Shown piece by piece: positions 9,068-18,951 of a stretch of DNA of 64,000 nt. The translations under genes were made by a program, and so were the position numbers. Under the pieces are notes generated by a model. It did no database searches. It was not told the DNA's origin and saw only the letters and a program-made list of their open reading frames with translations. The DNA comes from Bacillota bacterium. GTDB taxonomy: Bacteria > Bacillota > Clostridia > Lachnospirales > Anaerotignaceae. Every line of letters starts with the position of its first letter. The first letter of the stretch is position 1. The stretch is taken from the NCBI GenBank assembly GCA_019422105.1, contig JAHZDZ010000006.1, positions 124,001 through 188,000 of the forward strand, given 5' to 3'.

Positions 9068-10588
9068 TTACTTTTTTAAATCCGCCCAATCAGACACTAC
9101 GAAAGGGTAATCAGGAAAGAACTGTATCATTTCCCAATTTTGTATCCAGCTTTTTGTGGATCCGCTGATTCTTTTTACTATGTACTGCTTTGTCTCTCCG
9201 CTTTGTTTCACGGTATATTCAACTTTTTCATTGCCTGAAATCCAGGGAACAGCCAGAAGCTGCAGGCTGATGGAGCTTGAAAGACGCGTTTTCAGCCAGT
9301 TTTCATATTCGGCCCGCTCAAGGGCCAGTTGTTCGGAGGTTATCTTGTTATAGTTTCCGCCGGAAAGCACTTGCAGGCGTCTGCCGATTTTGCTGATGCA
9401 ATAAGAGCTTTGCGGATTGACAGCGTACCTGATGTTATCGCAGGCTTCCTTTATTTTATCCGCTTCTATTTCTTCTTCCGTCGGCATAATATCCACTTCC
9501 TTTGCAACAGCAGCAATCTGCCATTGACCCATGAGAGTAAGTTTATCGCTGCGGTAGCGGAAAACATAGGACTTTCCCCCTGAGAGTCTTCCGGCAGCAA
9601 GCATCTTTCCATTTTCATCATAGATAGGGAAGGTGCCCAGGGAATTAATTTTGACTCTGGCGTTGGCTTTATTGTCAGCGTCGCATTTAAAAGCAAACTT
9701 TGTTCCCCCGGGGATTTTATTGTCCTTCAGCTTTACGTTATTTACGGTAATATTGTAGGTACTGCCGTCACTTGAAACAGTTTCTGTATAATAATCCGCA
9801 TTGAGACAGCTTCCGAAAACCTTTGTCACATTGCGAATGGAGGCAATATCCTCCTGGGTAGACTCGCTGATGACCAGAGGGGAGAGTATGGAGTTGTCAA
9901 TCTCTACAGGATCGGTTTCACAGGTTGGGACAGGTTGGCAGATAAAGGTGCCGTCTACGTCAAAGAAGGTTTCCCAGCCGCCGTACAGGTTTTTTAAATC
10001 GCTGATGATATCCCACACGGTTGCGCCTGTGGAAAATTCCAAATCGTAGGGAACCTCTTTTTCCATATCCTCAATGCGGAAGCGGGAAAAGCCCCCCAGC
10101 TGAGTTACAGTGGAAACCATAGCCTCCCGTATTTTGGTTCCGGCAGGGATTTTGTTTTCATATCCTGCGAGCTGGCCGTTTAATTCTCCGTTTAAAAGGC
10201 AGACCATATCCGCACAACTGAGCTGGAGAGTGGAGGATGCTGCGTCATAGGCGGAGGCGGCGCCGTTAAAGGCATAGGTACCCAAGGGATACCAATGTAT
10301 ATTTCCTGTGCGTATATTTTCCACACCTATCTGTACCTTTAAAAGCTTATCCACCCAGATCTGCTTAAATTCCCCAATACCCGTCTTCCTGTTTTTGACA
10401 AGGAGGGTTACATTGTAAACCCTTCTGACGTCGCTGTTGACGTCAACGGAATAGCCGTCGTCAATGACAATCCCCTCTATACTGTCGATGACCTGCATAT
10501 TTTTATTGCAGATTTCAATGGAAACGGAAACGTTTTTCTGTATCTGCAAAAGAAGTGCTATGTCCTCTGCTGTTATCTGGTAAGCCAT
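9068..10588 (-). CDS. Phage tail hub/baseplate-like protein (DUF5048-like)
   Basis: A 506-residue tail protein. The start at 10588 (MAYQITAED) directly follows the stop of the upstream gene; the longer open frame to 10756 overlaps that gene. The N-terminal 200 residues (CADMVCLLNGE, KIREAMVSTV, WDIISDLKNLYGG) have the pattern of clostridial phage tail hub/tail-associated proteins. Residues about 310-400 form an inserted beta-rich domain, and the C-terminus (NPQSSYCISKIGRRL, YENWLKTRL, SISLQLLAVPW) returns to the hub pattern. It probably closes the tail tube and carries the receptor-binding proteins. The precise family name is uncertain; the tail-tip role is strongly supported by gene order. 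Confidence 0.7.
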   Translation of the reverse strand: MAYQITAEDIALLLQIQKNVSVSIEICNKNMQVIDSIEGIVIDDGYSVDVNSDVRRVYNVTLLVKNRKTGIGEFKQIWVDKLLKVQIGVENIRTGNIHWYPLGTYAFNGAASAYDAASSTLQLSCADMVCLLNGELNGQLAGYENKIPAGTKIREAMVSTVTQLGGFSRFRIEDMEKEVPYDLEFSTGATVWDIISDLKNLYGGWETFFDVDGTFICQPVPTCETDPVEIDNSILSPLVISESTQEDIASIRNVTKVFGSCLNADYYTETVSSDGSTYNITVNNVKLKDNKIPGGTKFAFKCDADNKANARVKINSLGTFPIYDENGKMLAAGRLSGGKSYVFRYRSDKLTLMGQWQIAAVAKEVDIMPTEEEIEADKIKEACDNIRYAVNPQSSYCISKIGRRLQVLSGGNYNKITSEQLALERAEYENWLKTRLSSSISLQLLAVPWISGNEKVEYTVKQSGETKQYIVKRISGSTKSWIQNWEMIQFFPDYPFVVSDWADLKK

Positions 10589-10589
10589 A

Positions 10590-11489
10590 TCAATCACCTT
10601 CCACATCTGTAAACCCGGCATTAAACAGGTCGCGGTTATTTTCCGCGTCGCCGCATTCGTTCCAGGTAAAGGTGGTAATGACATTTTGCTCGTGGCCGTT
10701 TGCCGTTTCTGTAATATCACCGCTAATGGCGGCAAGCCACATACGCCCGTCACCATATTTTAATATCTTTGGCTTGCCGTTAAAAAGAAAATCCTTGAAG
10801 CGCTGCCGGTAACGCCAGCCATTTGCTGCATTAAAGCCCTGCGGTGAGGCGTCTTCTTCTATGAAGGTAGCGCTCAAAGAACCTGTATCGTAATTGAGGG
10901 CGCTGTTTGCCACAGTATAGGGGTATTTTCCGTCGAGAGTGGACACTACATTGGAATCCTTTCTTCTGGCAGGGGAGGGAGGATCGACATTTAATATGGT
11001 GTGAAATATCTGAGCGCTGTCTATAATAAAAATACCCTCAAAGGCGGATAAGATAGAGGAAACATTCATATTGCCCTCTGTTCCGTTTTTGGAGGGTACG
11101 ATGGCGTACTCATATTCTACGCCAGAACGGGCCAGACGGTCATATTTGATGAAATGAAAATCCTCTTCCTTTGCGATTGGCAGCTCATAGAGCGTCAGCC
11201 AGTCAAAGGATCCCTTTTCTCTTCGCTTAATGCGCAGATGGGACACGGTCTCTGTCGTGAATTTGGTATTGCCCGCAAAAAGGTCGCCGTTAAATTCAGC
11301 GTGAAGCACTGTGTCATAATCCCAGATTTCAGGAATATTCAAGGTATATTCACCGGCAGTGTTTTTGGTTATAAATAAATCGTCAAAAACAGCTTTTTTG
11401 ACGGTCAGTCTTGTCATGCCTGTAATATTTGTTGCTGTGGCGTCCAGGGTATGACGGCAGCCGGTAAAGGTTGTGCCTGAAAAAATCAT
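10590..11489 (-). CDS. Distal tail-like structural protein
   Basis: A 299-residue beta-rich protein between the FN3-like tail protein and the hub. Its ATG overlaps the upstream stop (ATGA), which indicates translational coupling. The C-terminal 100 residues (NGWRYRQRFKDFLFNGKPKI, RMWLAAISGDI) resemble the distal-tail/tail-hub adaptor type of phage proteins. No catalytic motif. The position after the tape measure and before the hub fits a distal tail or adaptor ring. Confidence 0.6.
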   Translation of the reverse strand: MIFSGTTFTGCRHTLDATATNITGMTRLTVKKAVFDDLFITKNTAGEYTLNIPEIWDYDTVLHAEFNGDLFAGNTKFTTETVSHLRIKRREKGSFDWLTLYELPIAKEEDFHFIKYDRLARSGVEYEYAIVPSKNGTEGNMNVSSILSAFEGIFIIDSAQIFHTILNVDPPSPARRKDSNVVSTLDGKYPYTVANSALNYDTGSLSATFIEEDASPQGFNAANGWRYRQRFKDFLFNGKPKILKYGDGRMWLAAISGDITETANGHEQNVITTFTWNECGDAENNRDLFNAGFTDVEGD

Positions 11490-12610
11490 TGGCCGTTCAC
11501 CTCCTGACTTATGTTGTCAATTTTAACCTCATAAATATGATTTTTTTTTCTAAGCCACAATTGGAGCCTGTCTGTGGGAGAGGGAATGTCAATATAATTG
11601 CTCTGCTGAACATAATTGCAAAGAGTACCCTCCGCCACCGTCTTTACATAGGCCTTTTCCTCGCTGTTTGTGGAGGTGTAAGCCCCTTTGTGCCAGCTGA
11701 CAATGATTCTGTGTTTTTCGTTTTCCAGTATGAGAATATCAGAGGGGGCTTCAGGCCCTTGAAAAAGAACCTGAAGGGTGAAATCATTTTCAAGCAGAAA
11801 GCCCTTCTCGAAGACTACGGATGCATCGTTTTTGGACAAATCGATTTTACTGTTATCCAAGAAGGGAGCGTCTCCCGATGCTTTTCCCTCCAGAGCAATT
11901 ATATTTGAGGTAATTTGGATACTGCCCTGTTTTTCTGCGTTTGTCAGCTCTATGGCTGTAAACACGGAAGGGGTGTCATAGGATACGGAAAAGTGAATAT
12001 AGCCGGTGTCAACAGACAGGCCGTTCAACGTTTCCCCCGCAGCGCGGATATAATACTCCATATGGTTATCCAGATTGGAGATGGGTACGCCGAAATCCTC
12101 TATGGTGATACTGCCGTCCCCGTCAGGCTCAGGCGGCACGAGGAAGTATTTCAGGCCGCTGTGAAACAACTGATTTTTAGAAAAGCTGTAAAGTATGACT
12201 TGGTAGGTATTCAGCATTTCCCCGTCCGGCTGACTGTATTTCAGCTTTGCCTCAAAGGCTGAATTCTGCATGGTTTCGCTGATATTTGTAAAAACAAATA
12301 TCGGTGTTTTTATACATTTAAACAGCACTTCGTTGCTTTTGGGGCTTTCGTTGCCATCTCTGTCCAAAACAGTGATATAAGCCCGGTAGAAGGCGTTGTT
12401 TTGCAGTGCCTTAGAAGGTATGGTGTGCTCATACCGCGCGTCTGTTTTGGTAATGTCATAAAGCACATTATTTGTCTCATTATTTTTTATGACAAGGCGG
12501 TTTTTTGCTACCTGCGATTCTATGCCTCGGCAGGTAAAGGTAATTTTGGTTTCCTTTTCCCCGTCAAAGGCGGGGATTGTATTTAGAATGGGAGATATTG
12601 TGATTGCCAT
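11486..12610 (-). CDS. Fibronectin-III-like tail protein
   Basis: A 374-residue protein. The first about 200 residues look like two FN3/Ig-like beta-sandwich domains (NTIPAFDGEKETKITFTCRG, AFYRAYITVLDRDGNESPKS). The C-terminal half (from about 235) resembles a concanavalin-like strand pattern, ending in ITVSWHKG-like and DRLQLWLRKKNH segments. FN3 and lectin-like domains are common on phage tail tips, where they hold weakly to cell surfaces. It has a strong AGGAGG start. It probably decorates or caps the distal tail. Confidence 0.6.
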   Translation of the reverse strand: MAITISPILNTIPAFDGEKETKITFTCRGIESQVAKNRLVIKNNETNNVLYDITKTDARYEHTIPSKALQNNAFYRAYITVLDRDGNESPKSNEVLFKCIKTPIFVFTNISETMQNSAFEAKLKYSQPDGEMLNTYQVILYSFSKNQLFHSGLKYFLVPPEPDGDGSITIEDFGVPISNLDNHMEYYIRAAGETLNGLSVDTGYIHFSVSYDTPSVFTAIELTNAEKQGSIQITSNIIALEGKASGDAPFLDNSKIDLSKNDASVVFEKGFLLENDFTLQVLFQGPEAPSDILILENEKHRIIVSWHKGAYTSTNSEEKAYVKTVAEGTLCNYVQQSNYIDIPSPTDRLQLWLRKKNHIYEVKIDNISQEVNGQ

Positions 12611-12647
12611 TTTTTCCTCCTTTCTATTATGATATAAATATTCTTGT

Positions 12648-12917
12648 TTACGCCTTTCCGATTATAACCATATTTTCCGGTGCGTTTTGGGGGACAAGGA
12701 CAAGGACGGTGTCATTTAAGGCGTAGGCTGCTTTTGACGGTACCTGATAGGATGTACCGTAAAGGGCTATGGTATAAAGGCCGTCCTCAGCTGCGGTTAC
12801 CCGTCCCTTAGCGAGAGTGGTGAAGGATGCTGACGCCAGCTCCTTTTTCATCATTTTTTTGATTTCTTCCCCAAGCAAGGACAATGCCTGGAGATTGTCC
12901 AGCTTTTTGTTTTTCAT
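12648..12917 (-). CDS. Small OB-fold-like tail/baseplate protein
   Basis: An 89-residue protein between the tape measure and the distal tail genes. After a helical N-terminus (residues 1-30), the pattern KGRVTAAEDGLYTIALYGTSY followed by LNDTVLVLVPQNAPENMVIIGKA fits the small OB-fold seen in phage baseplate and hub proteins (strand-turn-strand, GDxVxVLxPQ, IIGK). Good GGAG ribosome binding site. The family call is by pattern only. Confidence 0.55.
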   Translation of the reverse strand: MKNKKLDNLQALSLLGEEIKKMMKKELASASFTTLAKGRVTAAEDGLYTIALYGTSYQVPSKAAYALNDTVLVLVPQNAPENMVIIGKA

Positions 12918-12933
12918 TGTCTCAACTCCTTTG

Positions 12934-15900
12934 CTATCTTGACGCCGCTACCTGGGCGAAAATACTGCGAACATTATTTTTGATTGTGCTTCCAAAGCTT
13001 TCCAAATCGTTTACGCCGTTCATGACAATATGAATATCGCCAAAGCTTGTCCCTGGCTGGGGAGAGCTTCCTGTAAAGGGTAAGGGGGAGGGAGAAGGGC
13101 CTGCAATTCTTGATACAATGCCGCTGTTTACGGTGCTGTCCAGATAACCGTAAAGGTTATCCATCTGCTGAGGCGTCAGCACCCATTCCCCTCTGGTCAA
13201 CACCATAGGCACTTCATTTTGTTTCAGGGTTCCTGAAGCGATATCAAAAAGGATGTTTCCCTTTTTGCCGTAGCCTGCCGCGCCGGCGGAAAGGCCGGTA
13301 TGGTTACCCTGTCCTGGCTGGGGTTTTGTATTGCTATTTCCTTTGTTTTTGTCCTTGTCTTTGTCATTTTTGTCGGTATTACTATCATTTTTATCACTGC
13401 TGCTCATCATACGGTTGAGTACGGATATCAGGGTTCCTACTGTAGTAGAAATTGCACCTGCAAAGCTGGCCAGAGCCATGGAGTTTGTCTCCGTTGATTC
13501 TGTATTGTCTGAAAGTTCATCCGCTGCATCAAGGGTCTGGTCGGCAGCATTATTGACAGCATCCGTATTTAGTTTGTGGCTATCAGAATTCGTCAAAGTA
13601 TCACCAGATAAGTTCTCTATTTTCGATGAATTTTCAGATGTTGCCATTATCTGATTTGCAGCAGTTTGATTTAAATTATCTGCACTTGCGGCTACATCCT
13701 CAATTTTGACGCTGTACCAACCGCGTTCTGTATTATAAGGGTCGCCATCATTTCCAAACTCTGATATACGGTAGTTGCCGCCGTTTGTTTTTATTACATC
13801 GCCGTAGGTAGCACCCTCGGGTGCTGTACCATCTGGGTTCGCATTATAGACTTTGCCCGACAAAGGCGTATAAATAGAATTTGAGTTATCGAACGGCTTT
13901 ATGATACCGGATAATTTTTTTAAATATGCTTCTTTGAAACTATCTGCTTTATCCAGCATCTCGTCAAAGGTTATATTAAAGGTATCTAGAAGTTCCTGAA
14001 GCGCTATTTTGGCTTTTTCTGTGCTGTCATCCAGATTTGTACTATCCTGCCACTGTTCTTTGTATTCCTGAAGCTTGTCAATTTGAGCATTGATACTATT
14101 AGTATTTGCCACTTTCATTTCCTGAAGTGCGTCTATTTGACTATCTATGGCGTTTTGCTGTTGATAGGAATTATAATCTGATTCAACATCATTATAGTTC
14201 TGCTGTGCACTATGAATTGCTTCCTGATCCGTTTCCCATACAAAGCCTTGCCCCTCACGGTAAATTTGAACATTTTTTTGTGATTGGGCTTTTTCAAGGG
14301 CCGCTCTTGCCTGTTGTATTTTTAGCATATAGTCAGCTTCGACAGACTGCTCCTGCATCAGTTTTTTCTGTTCATAAAGTTTTTTAATCTGATCGTCATA
14401 GGATTTATTCTGTTGCTCCAGCTTATCCCTTAAAGCGTCAATACGCTCATTAATGCCTGTTATAACTGCAGTTTTTATTTGTTCATATTTTTCTTTAACC
14501 TCAGAAACTTCTTTCTCGTAAGCTTTTTGATTGGCATTCTCAATTTGATCATAAATTTTTTTAATATAATTTTTATAATCTTCTGCGCTGATTTTTCCCT
14601 GACTGTAAAAGTCCTTAATCACATCAAGGCAACGGCTGAGGGAAGCAATTTCATTGTCTGTTCCCCAGTCGTTCAAATCATTTCTTTTATCTATATATTT
14701 TTGATATTCCTCCAGACGGGCCTCTAGCTGGGAATGGTAGATGGCTTTGATACTGTCTTCTGCGGTCATATAGTCACTTTGAGCAGATTGTATTTGGACA
14801 GAATTTTCGCTGAAATTTTGCTGTCTGTAGTAGTCGGCCAGCTTATGAGCTTCCTGTTTCTTTCTCTCATTAAGCTGAATTTGTTCTTCCTGTGTTCCTT
14901 CCTTGCGAGAAGTTACCTTTAACTGAAAATCAATATCTCTGACAGTGTTGCTGTATTCTTTTTCCCGCTCAGAAATGAGCCCCTCTGTTACGATTTTTTC
15001 ATATTGTACATAGTCGTTTAAATACTCTTTTTTATCCTTATAGTATTTATTATTGATTTCCCTAAGCTTTTCAAAATATTGTGTCTGAGTAATTTCAGAA
15101 CGGTTAAGCTGCTGCTGTAAATTATAGTATTCTTGGTTAAATAAATCTTTTGAGGTAACCGTTTTTTGCTGAACATATTTGACAGATTGTCTGGAAGGAG
15201 AGGAAGGGGTGCCAGTTGCAGTTTTTATAGCATGCTTTGCATCTTTTTCCCGATCGGCAATTATTCCTATTTCAAGTATTTGACCTGCATTTAGCATATC
15301 AAATGCGGCAGTAATAGGATTTAATATATTACCTCTAAAAGGTATATTTGGTTTGTTATTTATAATTGAAGAAGTATTGTTATTGCTCGTAAAGGAATCT
15401 TCGATTTTTTCAGCTACATATGAATTGTTGGTCCGATTATCCTCACCTGCGGGATTGAAAAAATTTTTTGCCACATATTTTGCTGCAGCTTTTGAACTGT
15501 CAATAGCCATCAATTCATCTTTATTGCTTTTAAAAAAAGCATTATTTGTAATAATTGCCTCTTTTTTTGCCTTCGATAATTCTTCAATACTACTTTTAGC
15601 GGCTGTATAGGTTGAATTTATTAAATTAGATAGTTTTTCATTTTCTACAGTCCATCCGTCATTTGTTTGCTTTATGTAGGGAACCAGTTCACTGTAGGAT
15701 TCAATCAATTGTTGCTTTTCTTTGTAATTCAAAGAATTGCCTGCAGAAACCTTTTTTTGGACAGCAGTTAAATATTCCAAGGATGATATGTAATGATCTA
15801 ATGCATCTTTGAAATCGACTGACACCGCAGTAAGCGTATGACTTGGATCCAATGCATCACTGAGTTGCCTTGTGTATTCTGTAAATTTTTTAATATCTTC

Positions 15901-17214
15901 GTTATTAAAGGATTCATTTATTGCCATTTCGGCGTATTTTGCTCCAATAGTTTCCAGGTTTGTTGTAATAACCTGTAATTGCGCAGCTTCCATTTTGGTA
16001 AGCTCGGCAGAAGATTTCTTTTTTTCATTTAATTCTTTGTATTTTCTGATTGCCTGCTGGAAATATTCCTCTTCCGAAATATAAAAACCTTCTGTAGAGA
16101 AATCATCCCTATTTTCCCGCAATTTATTATAATCGGGATAGATAGCTAAATATTCCTTTTCATCCTTCATATCCCAATTATAACTATTATACAATTCCTC
16201 TTTTTCTGCTTCCTTATTCTTTGAATAGAGGTAATTTTGGAAATTGTATAGACCTGTTAAATCCTGATTTTGATTTTTTAAACTATTTAATTTTGAAGTT
16301 TGCCCTGCAGTCGGATTTTCTGTGCTGTTTAAAGCGATGATCTGTGCTTCATTTGCCTGTATTGTACTACCTAAAGAATCAAGATTTCTTTTTATATTTT
16401 CACATTCTTTTGCATAATCGGCCGCCCTCTCCTTTGCAATAGCAATTCTGTTTACCCAGTTACTTAATGCTTTAGAAGCGGCATCGATGGTGACATCTAA
16501 AGCGGTGTCGACAACGAATTGGGTTAAAATACCGGCGGGAGTAATATTGTTTGCAGTATCAAGTATGCTTTTCAGGCTTTCTTTGGCATTGCTGCTGATG
16601 GTTTCGATTATATTATCTATGCCAAATTTTTTTTCGATTTTTGGCGAGGGTTGTTCATTGATAATCTGAACTATTTTTTTGTTCCATTGTTCTTTGTCAA
16701 TAATCGGATTTATTTCTACTGTTGTGGTAACTTCTTCGGTTATTTCCCGTGAAATTTGGTAGGCTTGATTTGTTTTCTGAAAAGTTGATTCAAAGGCCAT
16801 ACTCTGTTTTGAGCCGATTTTTGAGCTAGCGGTAACGATTTCTTTTTTGTTTTCAGATTGTTTGTAATTTTCTGATATTTTTTTAAGGCCGGACGTTACG
16901 AGAGAAAAGAATTTTTTTGACTCTATTTCAAATTTTTGATTTGATTTTGACAATAATTCGGTGAATTTATGCATTTGATTTTCCAAGGCAGATATATTTA
17001 ATTCACAGTTGATTATAGTCTTGGTTCTGTCTTGCTTTTTCTGACCATATCCAGTACACTTACAGCATTTTGTACAAATGCTGTTGGAGAATTCTGGCCG
17101 TATGCAGGTTGTAATCGTGAATTTATTTTTATCCAGTTCATCCTGTATCTGGCGCAGTTCTTTCTCATCTATCTTTGGCTTTATATTTACAAATATTTCG
17201 TTTTCAGCTGCCAT
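12934..17214 (-). CDS. Phage tail tape measure protein
   Basis: A 1426-residue, largely helical coiled-coil protein, the longest in the island, set between a chaperone-position gene and the distal tail genes as in siphoviruses. The tape measure fixes tail length; at the usual 1.5 angstrom per residue it predicts a tail of about 210 nm. The C-terminal part has Ser/Asn/Lys-rich linkers (about 1210-1310) and a conserved-looking end (EVPMVLTRGEWVLTPQQMDN) like other tape measures. A cysteine cluster (residues 37, 47, 50, 51, 53, 70, including CTKCCKC) near the N-terminus is unusual. No peptidase or lysozyme domain is evident. Confidence 0.88.
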   Translation of the reverse strand: MAAENEIFVNIKPKIDEKELRQIQDELDKNKFTITTCIRPEFSNSICTKCCKCTGYGQKKQDRTKTIINCELNISALENQMHKFTELLSKSNQKFEIESKKFFSLVTSGLKKISENYKQSENKKEIVTASSKIGSKQSMAFESTFQKTNQAYQISREITEEVTTTVEINPIIDKEQWNKKIVQIINEQPSPKIEKKFGIDNIIETISSNAKESLKSILDTANNITPAGILTQFVVDTALDVTIDAASKALSNWVNRIAIAKERAADYAKECENIKRNLDSLGSTIQANEAQIIALNSTENPTAGQTSKLNSLKNQNQDLTGLYNFQNYLYSKNKEAEKEELYNSYNWDMKDEKEYLAIYPDYNKLRENRDDFSTEGFYISEEEYFQQAIRKYKELNEKKKSSAELTKMEAAQLQVITTNLETIGAKYAEMAINESFNNEDIKKFTEYTRQLSDALDPSHTLTAVSVDFKDALDHYISSLEYLTAVQKKVSAGNSLNYKEKQQLIESYSELVPYIKQTNDGWTVENEKLSNLINSTYTAAKSSIEELSKAKKEAIITNNAFFKSNKDELMAIDSSKAAAKYVAKNFFNPAGEDNRTNNSYVAEKIEDSFTSNNNTSSIINNKPNIPFRGNILNPITAAFDMLNAGQILEIGIIADREKDAKHAIKTATGTPSSPSRQSVKYVQQKTVTSKDLFNQEYYNLQQQLNRSEITQTQYFEKLREINNKYYKDKKEYLNDYVQYEKIVTEGLISEREKEYSNTVRDIDFQLKVTSRKEGTQEEQIQLNERKKQEAHKLADYYRQQNFSENSVQIQSAQSDYMTAEDSIKAIYHSQLEARLEEYQKYIDKRNDLNDWGTDNEIASLSRCLDVIKDFYSQGKISAEDYKNYIKKIYDQIENANQKAYEKEVSEVKEKYEQIKTAVITGINERIDALRDKLEQQNKSYDDQIKKLYEQKKLMQEQSVEADYMLKIQQARAALEKAQSQKNVQIYREGQGFVWETDQEAIHSAQQNYNDVESDYNSYQQQNAIDSQIDALQEMKVANTNSINAQIDKLQEYKEQWQDSTNLDDSTEKAKIALQELLDTFNITFDEMLDKADSFKEAYLKKLSGIIKPFDNSNSIYTPLSGKVYNANPDGTAPEGATYGDVIKTNGGNYRISEFGNDGDPYNTERGWYSVKIEDVAASADNLNQTAANQIMATSENSSKIENLSGDTLTNSDSHKLNTDAVNNAADQTLDAADELSDNTESTETNSMALASFAGAISTTVGTLISVLNRMMSSSDKNDSNTDKNDKDKDKNKGNSNTKPQPGQGNHTGLSAGAAGYGKKGNILFDIASGTLKQNEVPMVLTRGEWVLTPQQMDNLYGYLDSTVNSGIVSRIAGPSPSPLPFTGSSPQPGTSFGDIHIVMNGVNDLESFGSTIKNNVRSIFAQVAASR

Positions 17215-17276
17215 TTTTCTCTCCTTTCTATCTAAAATTTGATATGCAAAAGAGGGCGTTCAGCAACCTCTTTTTT

Positions 17277-17873
17277 TTATTTATTTTCCGCAGCAGGTGC
17301 ATTGGAATCCTCTTTTATGTGAGAATTCATGTTTTCCAACAGTGAGTCGCCTAATTTTTTGGCGTATTCCTCCAGCAGGCGGTTCATATTGTAATAGGGG
17401 TTTTGGTATTTGGAGAGAATGACCTGTTTTTCAAATTCAATTTTATCGTCTGTCAATTGACGCAGATGAGAAACAAGCTGATACAGCTTCCTTTCCTCTT
17501 CTTTTTGAGAACATTCCATAGCAGTTATTTTGTCTGTAAGGCATAATTGTTCCATCCATTTTTGTAATTTTAAAATATCAGGAACTGCTTCACCGGTTTC
17601 TCCTTTTTTTGTTGGAATAGGGATATTGCTCAGTGTTTCCAGTACAGCATAAAAAAACATAACATCCTTATGCTCCGGAAGATATTCATTTTCCAGAAAG
17701 CAGCCGTTTACTACACGATAGATAAATTTTTTTATATCGATTAAATTCAGGGTGTTTTTCAGAGTTACAGGTATTGTTTCCCCATCTGCCTCATAGGGCA
17801 GGGAAACTGTATCAGGGCATGTATTGCATTCCAATATTTTTTTTATTAGCTTCTGATTTATTTTAAAATCCAT
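17277..17873 (-). CDS. Tail assembly chaperone-position protein
   Basis: A 198-residue, mostly helical protein directly before the tape measure gene, the place normally taken by tail assembly chaperones. No family is recognised from sequence. The second half (residues about 110-185) is charged and likely coiled coil. It has a clear AAGGAG start. The upstream hairpin after the tail-tube gene should lower its transcript relative to tube, which fits a catalytic or low-copy assembly factor. No slippery frameshift signal was identified. Confidence 0.5.
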   Translation of the reverse strand: MDFKINQKLIKKILECNTCPDTVSLPYEADGETIPVTLKNTLNLIDIKKFIYRVVNGCFLENEYLPEHKDVMFFYAVLETLSNIPIPTKKGETGEAVPDILKLQKWMEQLCLTDKITAMECSQKEEERKLYQLVSHLRQLTDDKIEFEKQVILSKYQNPYYNMNRLLEEYAKKLGDSLLENMNSHIKEDSNAPAAENK

Positions 17874-17989
17874 AGGTATTCTCCTTTATAAAATGTGATT
17901 GCCGAAAATACAATAAACAGGGACAGAGCTGCATGCAGACAGTTTATATTTCTGGAAAGGATTCGCTCTATGAAAGTCCCTGCTTTTAT

Positions 17990-18022
17990 AGAAAAGCCTG
18001 CATAAAAAGGAGTTATGCAGGC
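17990..18022 (-). terminator. Internal hairpin/attenuator after the tail-tube gene
   Basis: A perfect 10-bp stem (GCCTGCATAA at 17996-18005 with its complement at 18013-18022) has a T-rich run on both sides. It lies in a 216-bp gap downstream of the tail-tube gene and upstream of the chaperone-position gene. As a partial leftward terminator it would keep tube transcripts more abundant than tape measure transcripts. Confidence 0.6.
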
Positions 18023-18089
18023 AGTTTTTTATCAGATATTAATGTTAAAAGGAAAAGGGGGGCTTTGTGCTTGCCCTTCATAATATCTG

Positions 18090-18875
18090 TCAGTATTTAA
18101 TCATCTGAATCAGGTTGCTGGAATCAGCAGGCTTCAAAATTTCACATTCAAATGAGGTTGTCATTGGATCTCCCTCTGCGGAGAAGCCGAGGCTTAAGTT
18201 GGAGGACCATTTCAGGTTTGGAATGACAACCTGGAAGCCTTCATCCTTGCCGGTTTCCACATTTCTGACAACTGTATCGCCGACTAATTTGTAAGTGCCG
18301 GCAAATTTATCACTTGTGATAACAAATGTCTCAGCGGCATCGCTGCTTGCGTAGGTATAGTAAACAATGACATTTTTATTCTTTGCAGCTGCAACGGTCA
18401 AAACCTTGCCTGCAAGAGCCGCGCCTTCCATAGAAATTGGTTCGCCGCAGTCATCCTCGGCGTCGTATACAAGAATGGCCTCTGCAGCTTCCTTTGGTTC
18501 GAAGGCAAGATTGATTGCACCTTCTGCTGTAGCTGTGAGAGGGAAGAGGCTGCCCTTATTCATTCCTTTTTCGTCATATTCCGTTGACTGCCTCATATGA
18601 AGAGTCTGCGCGCCCACGCTTGTTGCAATACCGGAGATGAGTTCCATAGATTTAGAGGAGAGAAGAGCGTCCTCAATTGTAATTTTGCCCTCCTTATTCA
18701 CTTCCCAGGTAATAAGCTTTGGATTGCCTTTTCCGCCTCGTGCGTAGACCTTTTCACTTGTAAATTCAATGTTGGATGTCTTTAATGTGTCAAAAAAGAT
18801 AACCGGCTTTTTGGTAGCCATATCATATAAAGTTACATCGAGTACTTCTTTTGCGCCGAATTTTCCGTTTGCCAT
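18090..18875 (-). CDS. Major tail tube protein
   Basis: A 261-residue protein with the typical start of siphovirus-like tube subunits (residues 5-45: a beta strand, DxTLYD, then ITIEDALLSSKSMELISG near residues 62-80). An inserted Ig-like segment (about 120-190) precedes the final strands (VVIPNLKWSSNLSLGFSAEGDP, then FECEIL), which resemble the second half of the tube fold. It has the strongest ribosome binding site of the operon (AAAGGAGG) and is followed by a hairpin, as expected for the most abundant part. No sheath gene accompanies it, so the tail is non-contractile. Confidence 0.75.
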   Translation of the reverse strand: MANGKFGAKEVLDVTLYDMATKKPVIFFDTLKTSNIEFTSEKVYARGGKGNPKLITWEVNKEGKITIEDALLSSKSMELISGIATSVGAQTLHMRQSTEYDEKGMNKGSLFPLTATAEGAINLAFEPKEAAEAILVYDAEDDCGEPISMEGAALAGKVLTVAAAKNKNVIVYYTYASSDAAETFVITSDKFAGTYKLVGDTVVRNVETGKDEGFQVVIPNLKWSSNLSLGFSAEGDPMTTSFECEILKPADSSNLIQMIKY

Positions 18876-18951
18876 GTTAAAATTCCTCCTTTAATTTGCG
18901 GGCGCTTTGCCCGGATTATCAGTAATTGTTTTAGGTGAAGCATCCTTTTTC

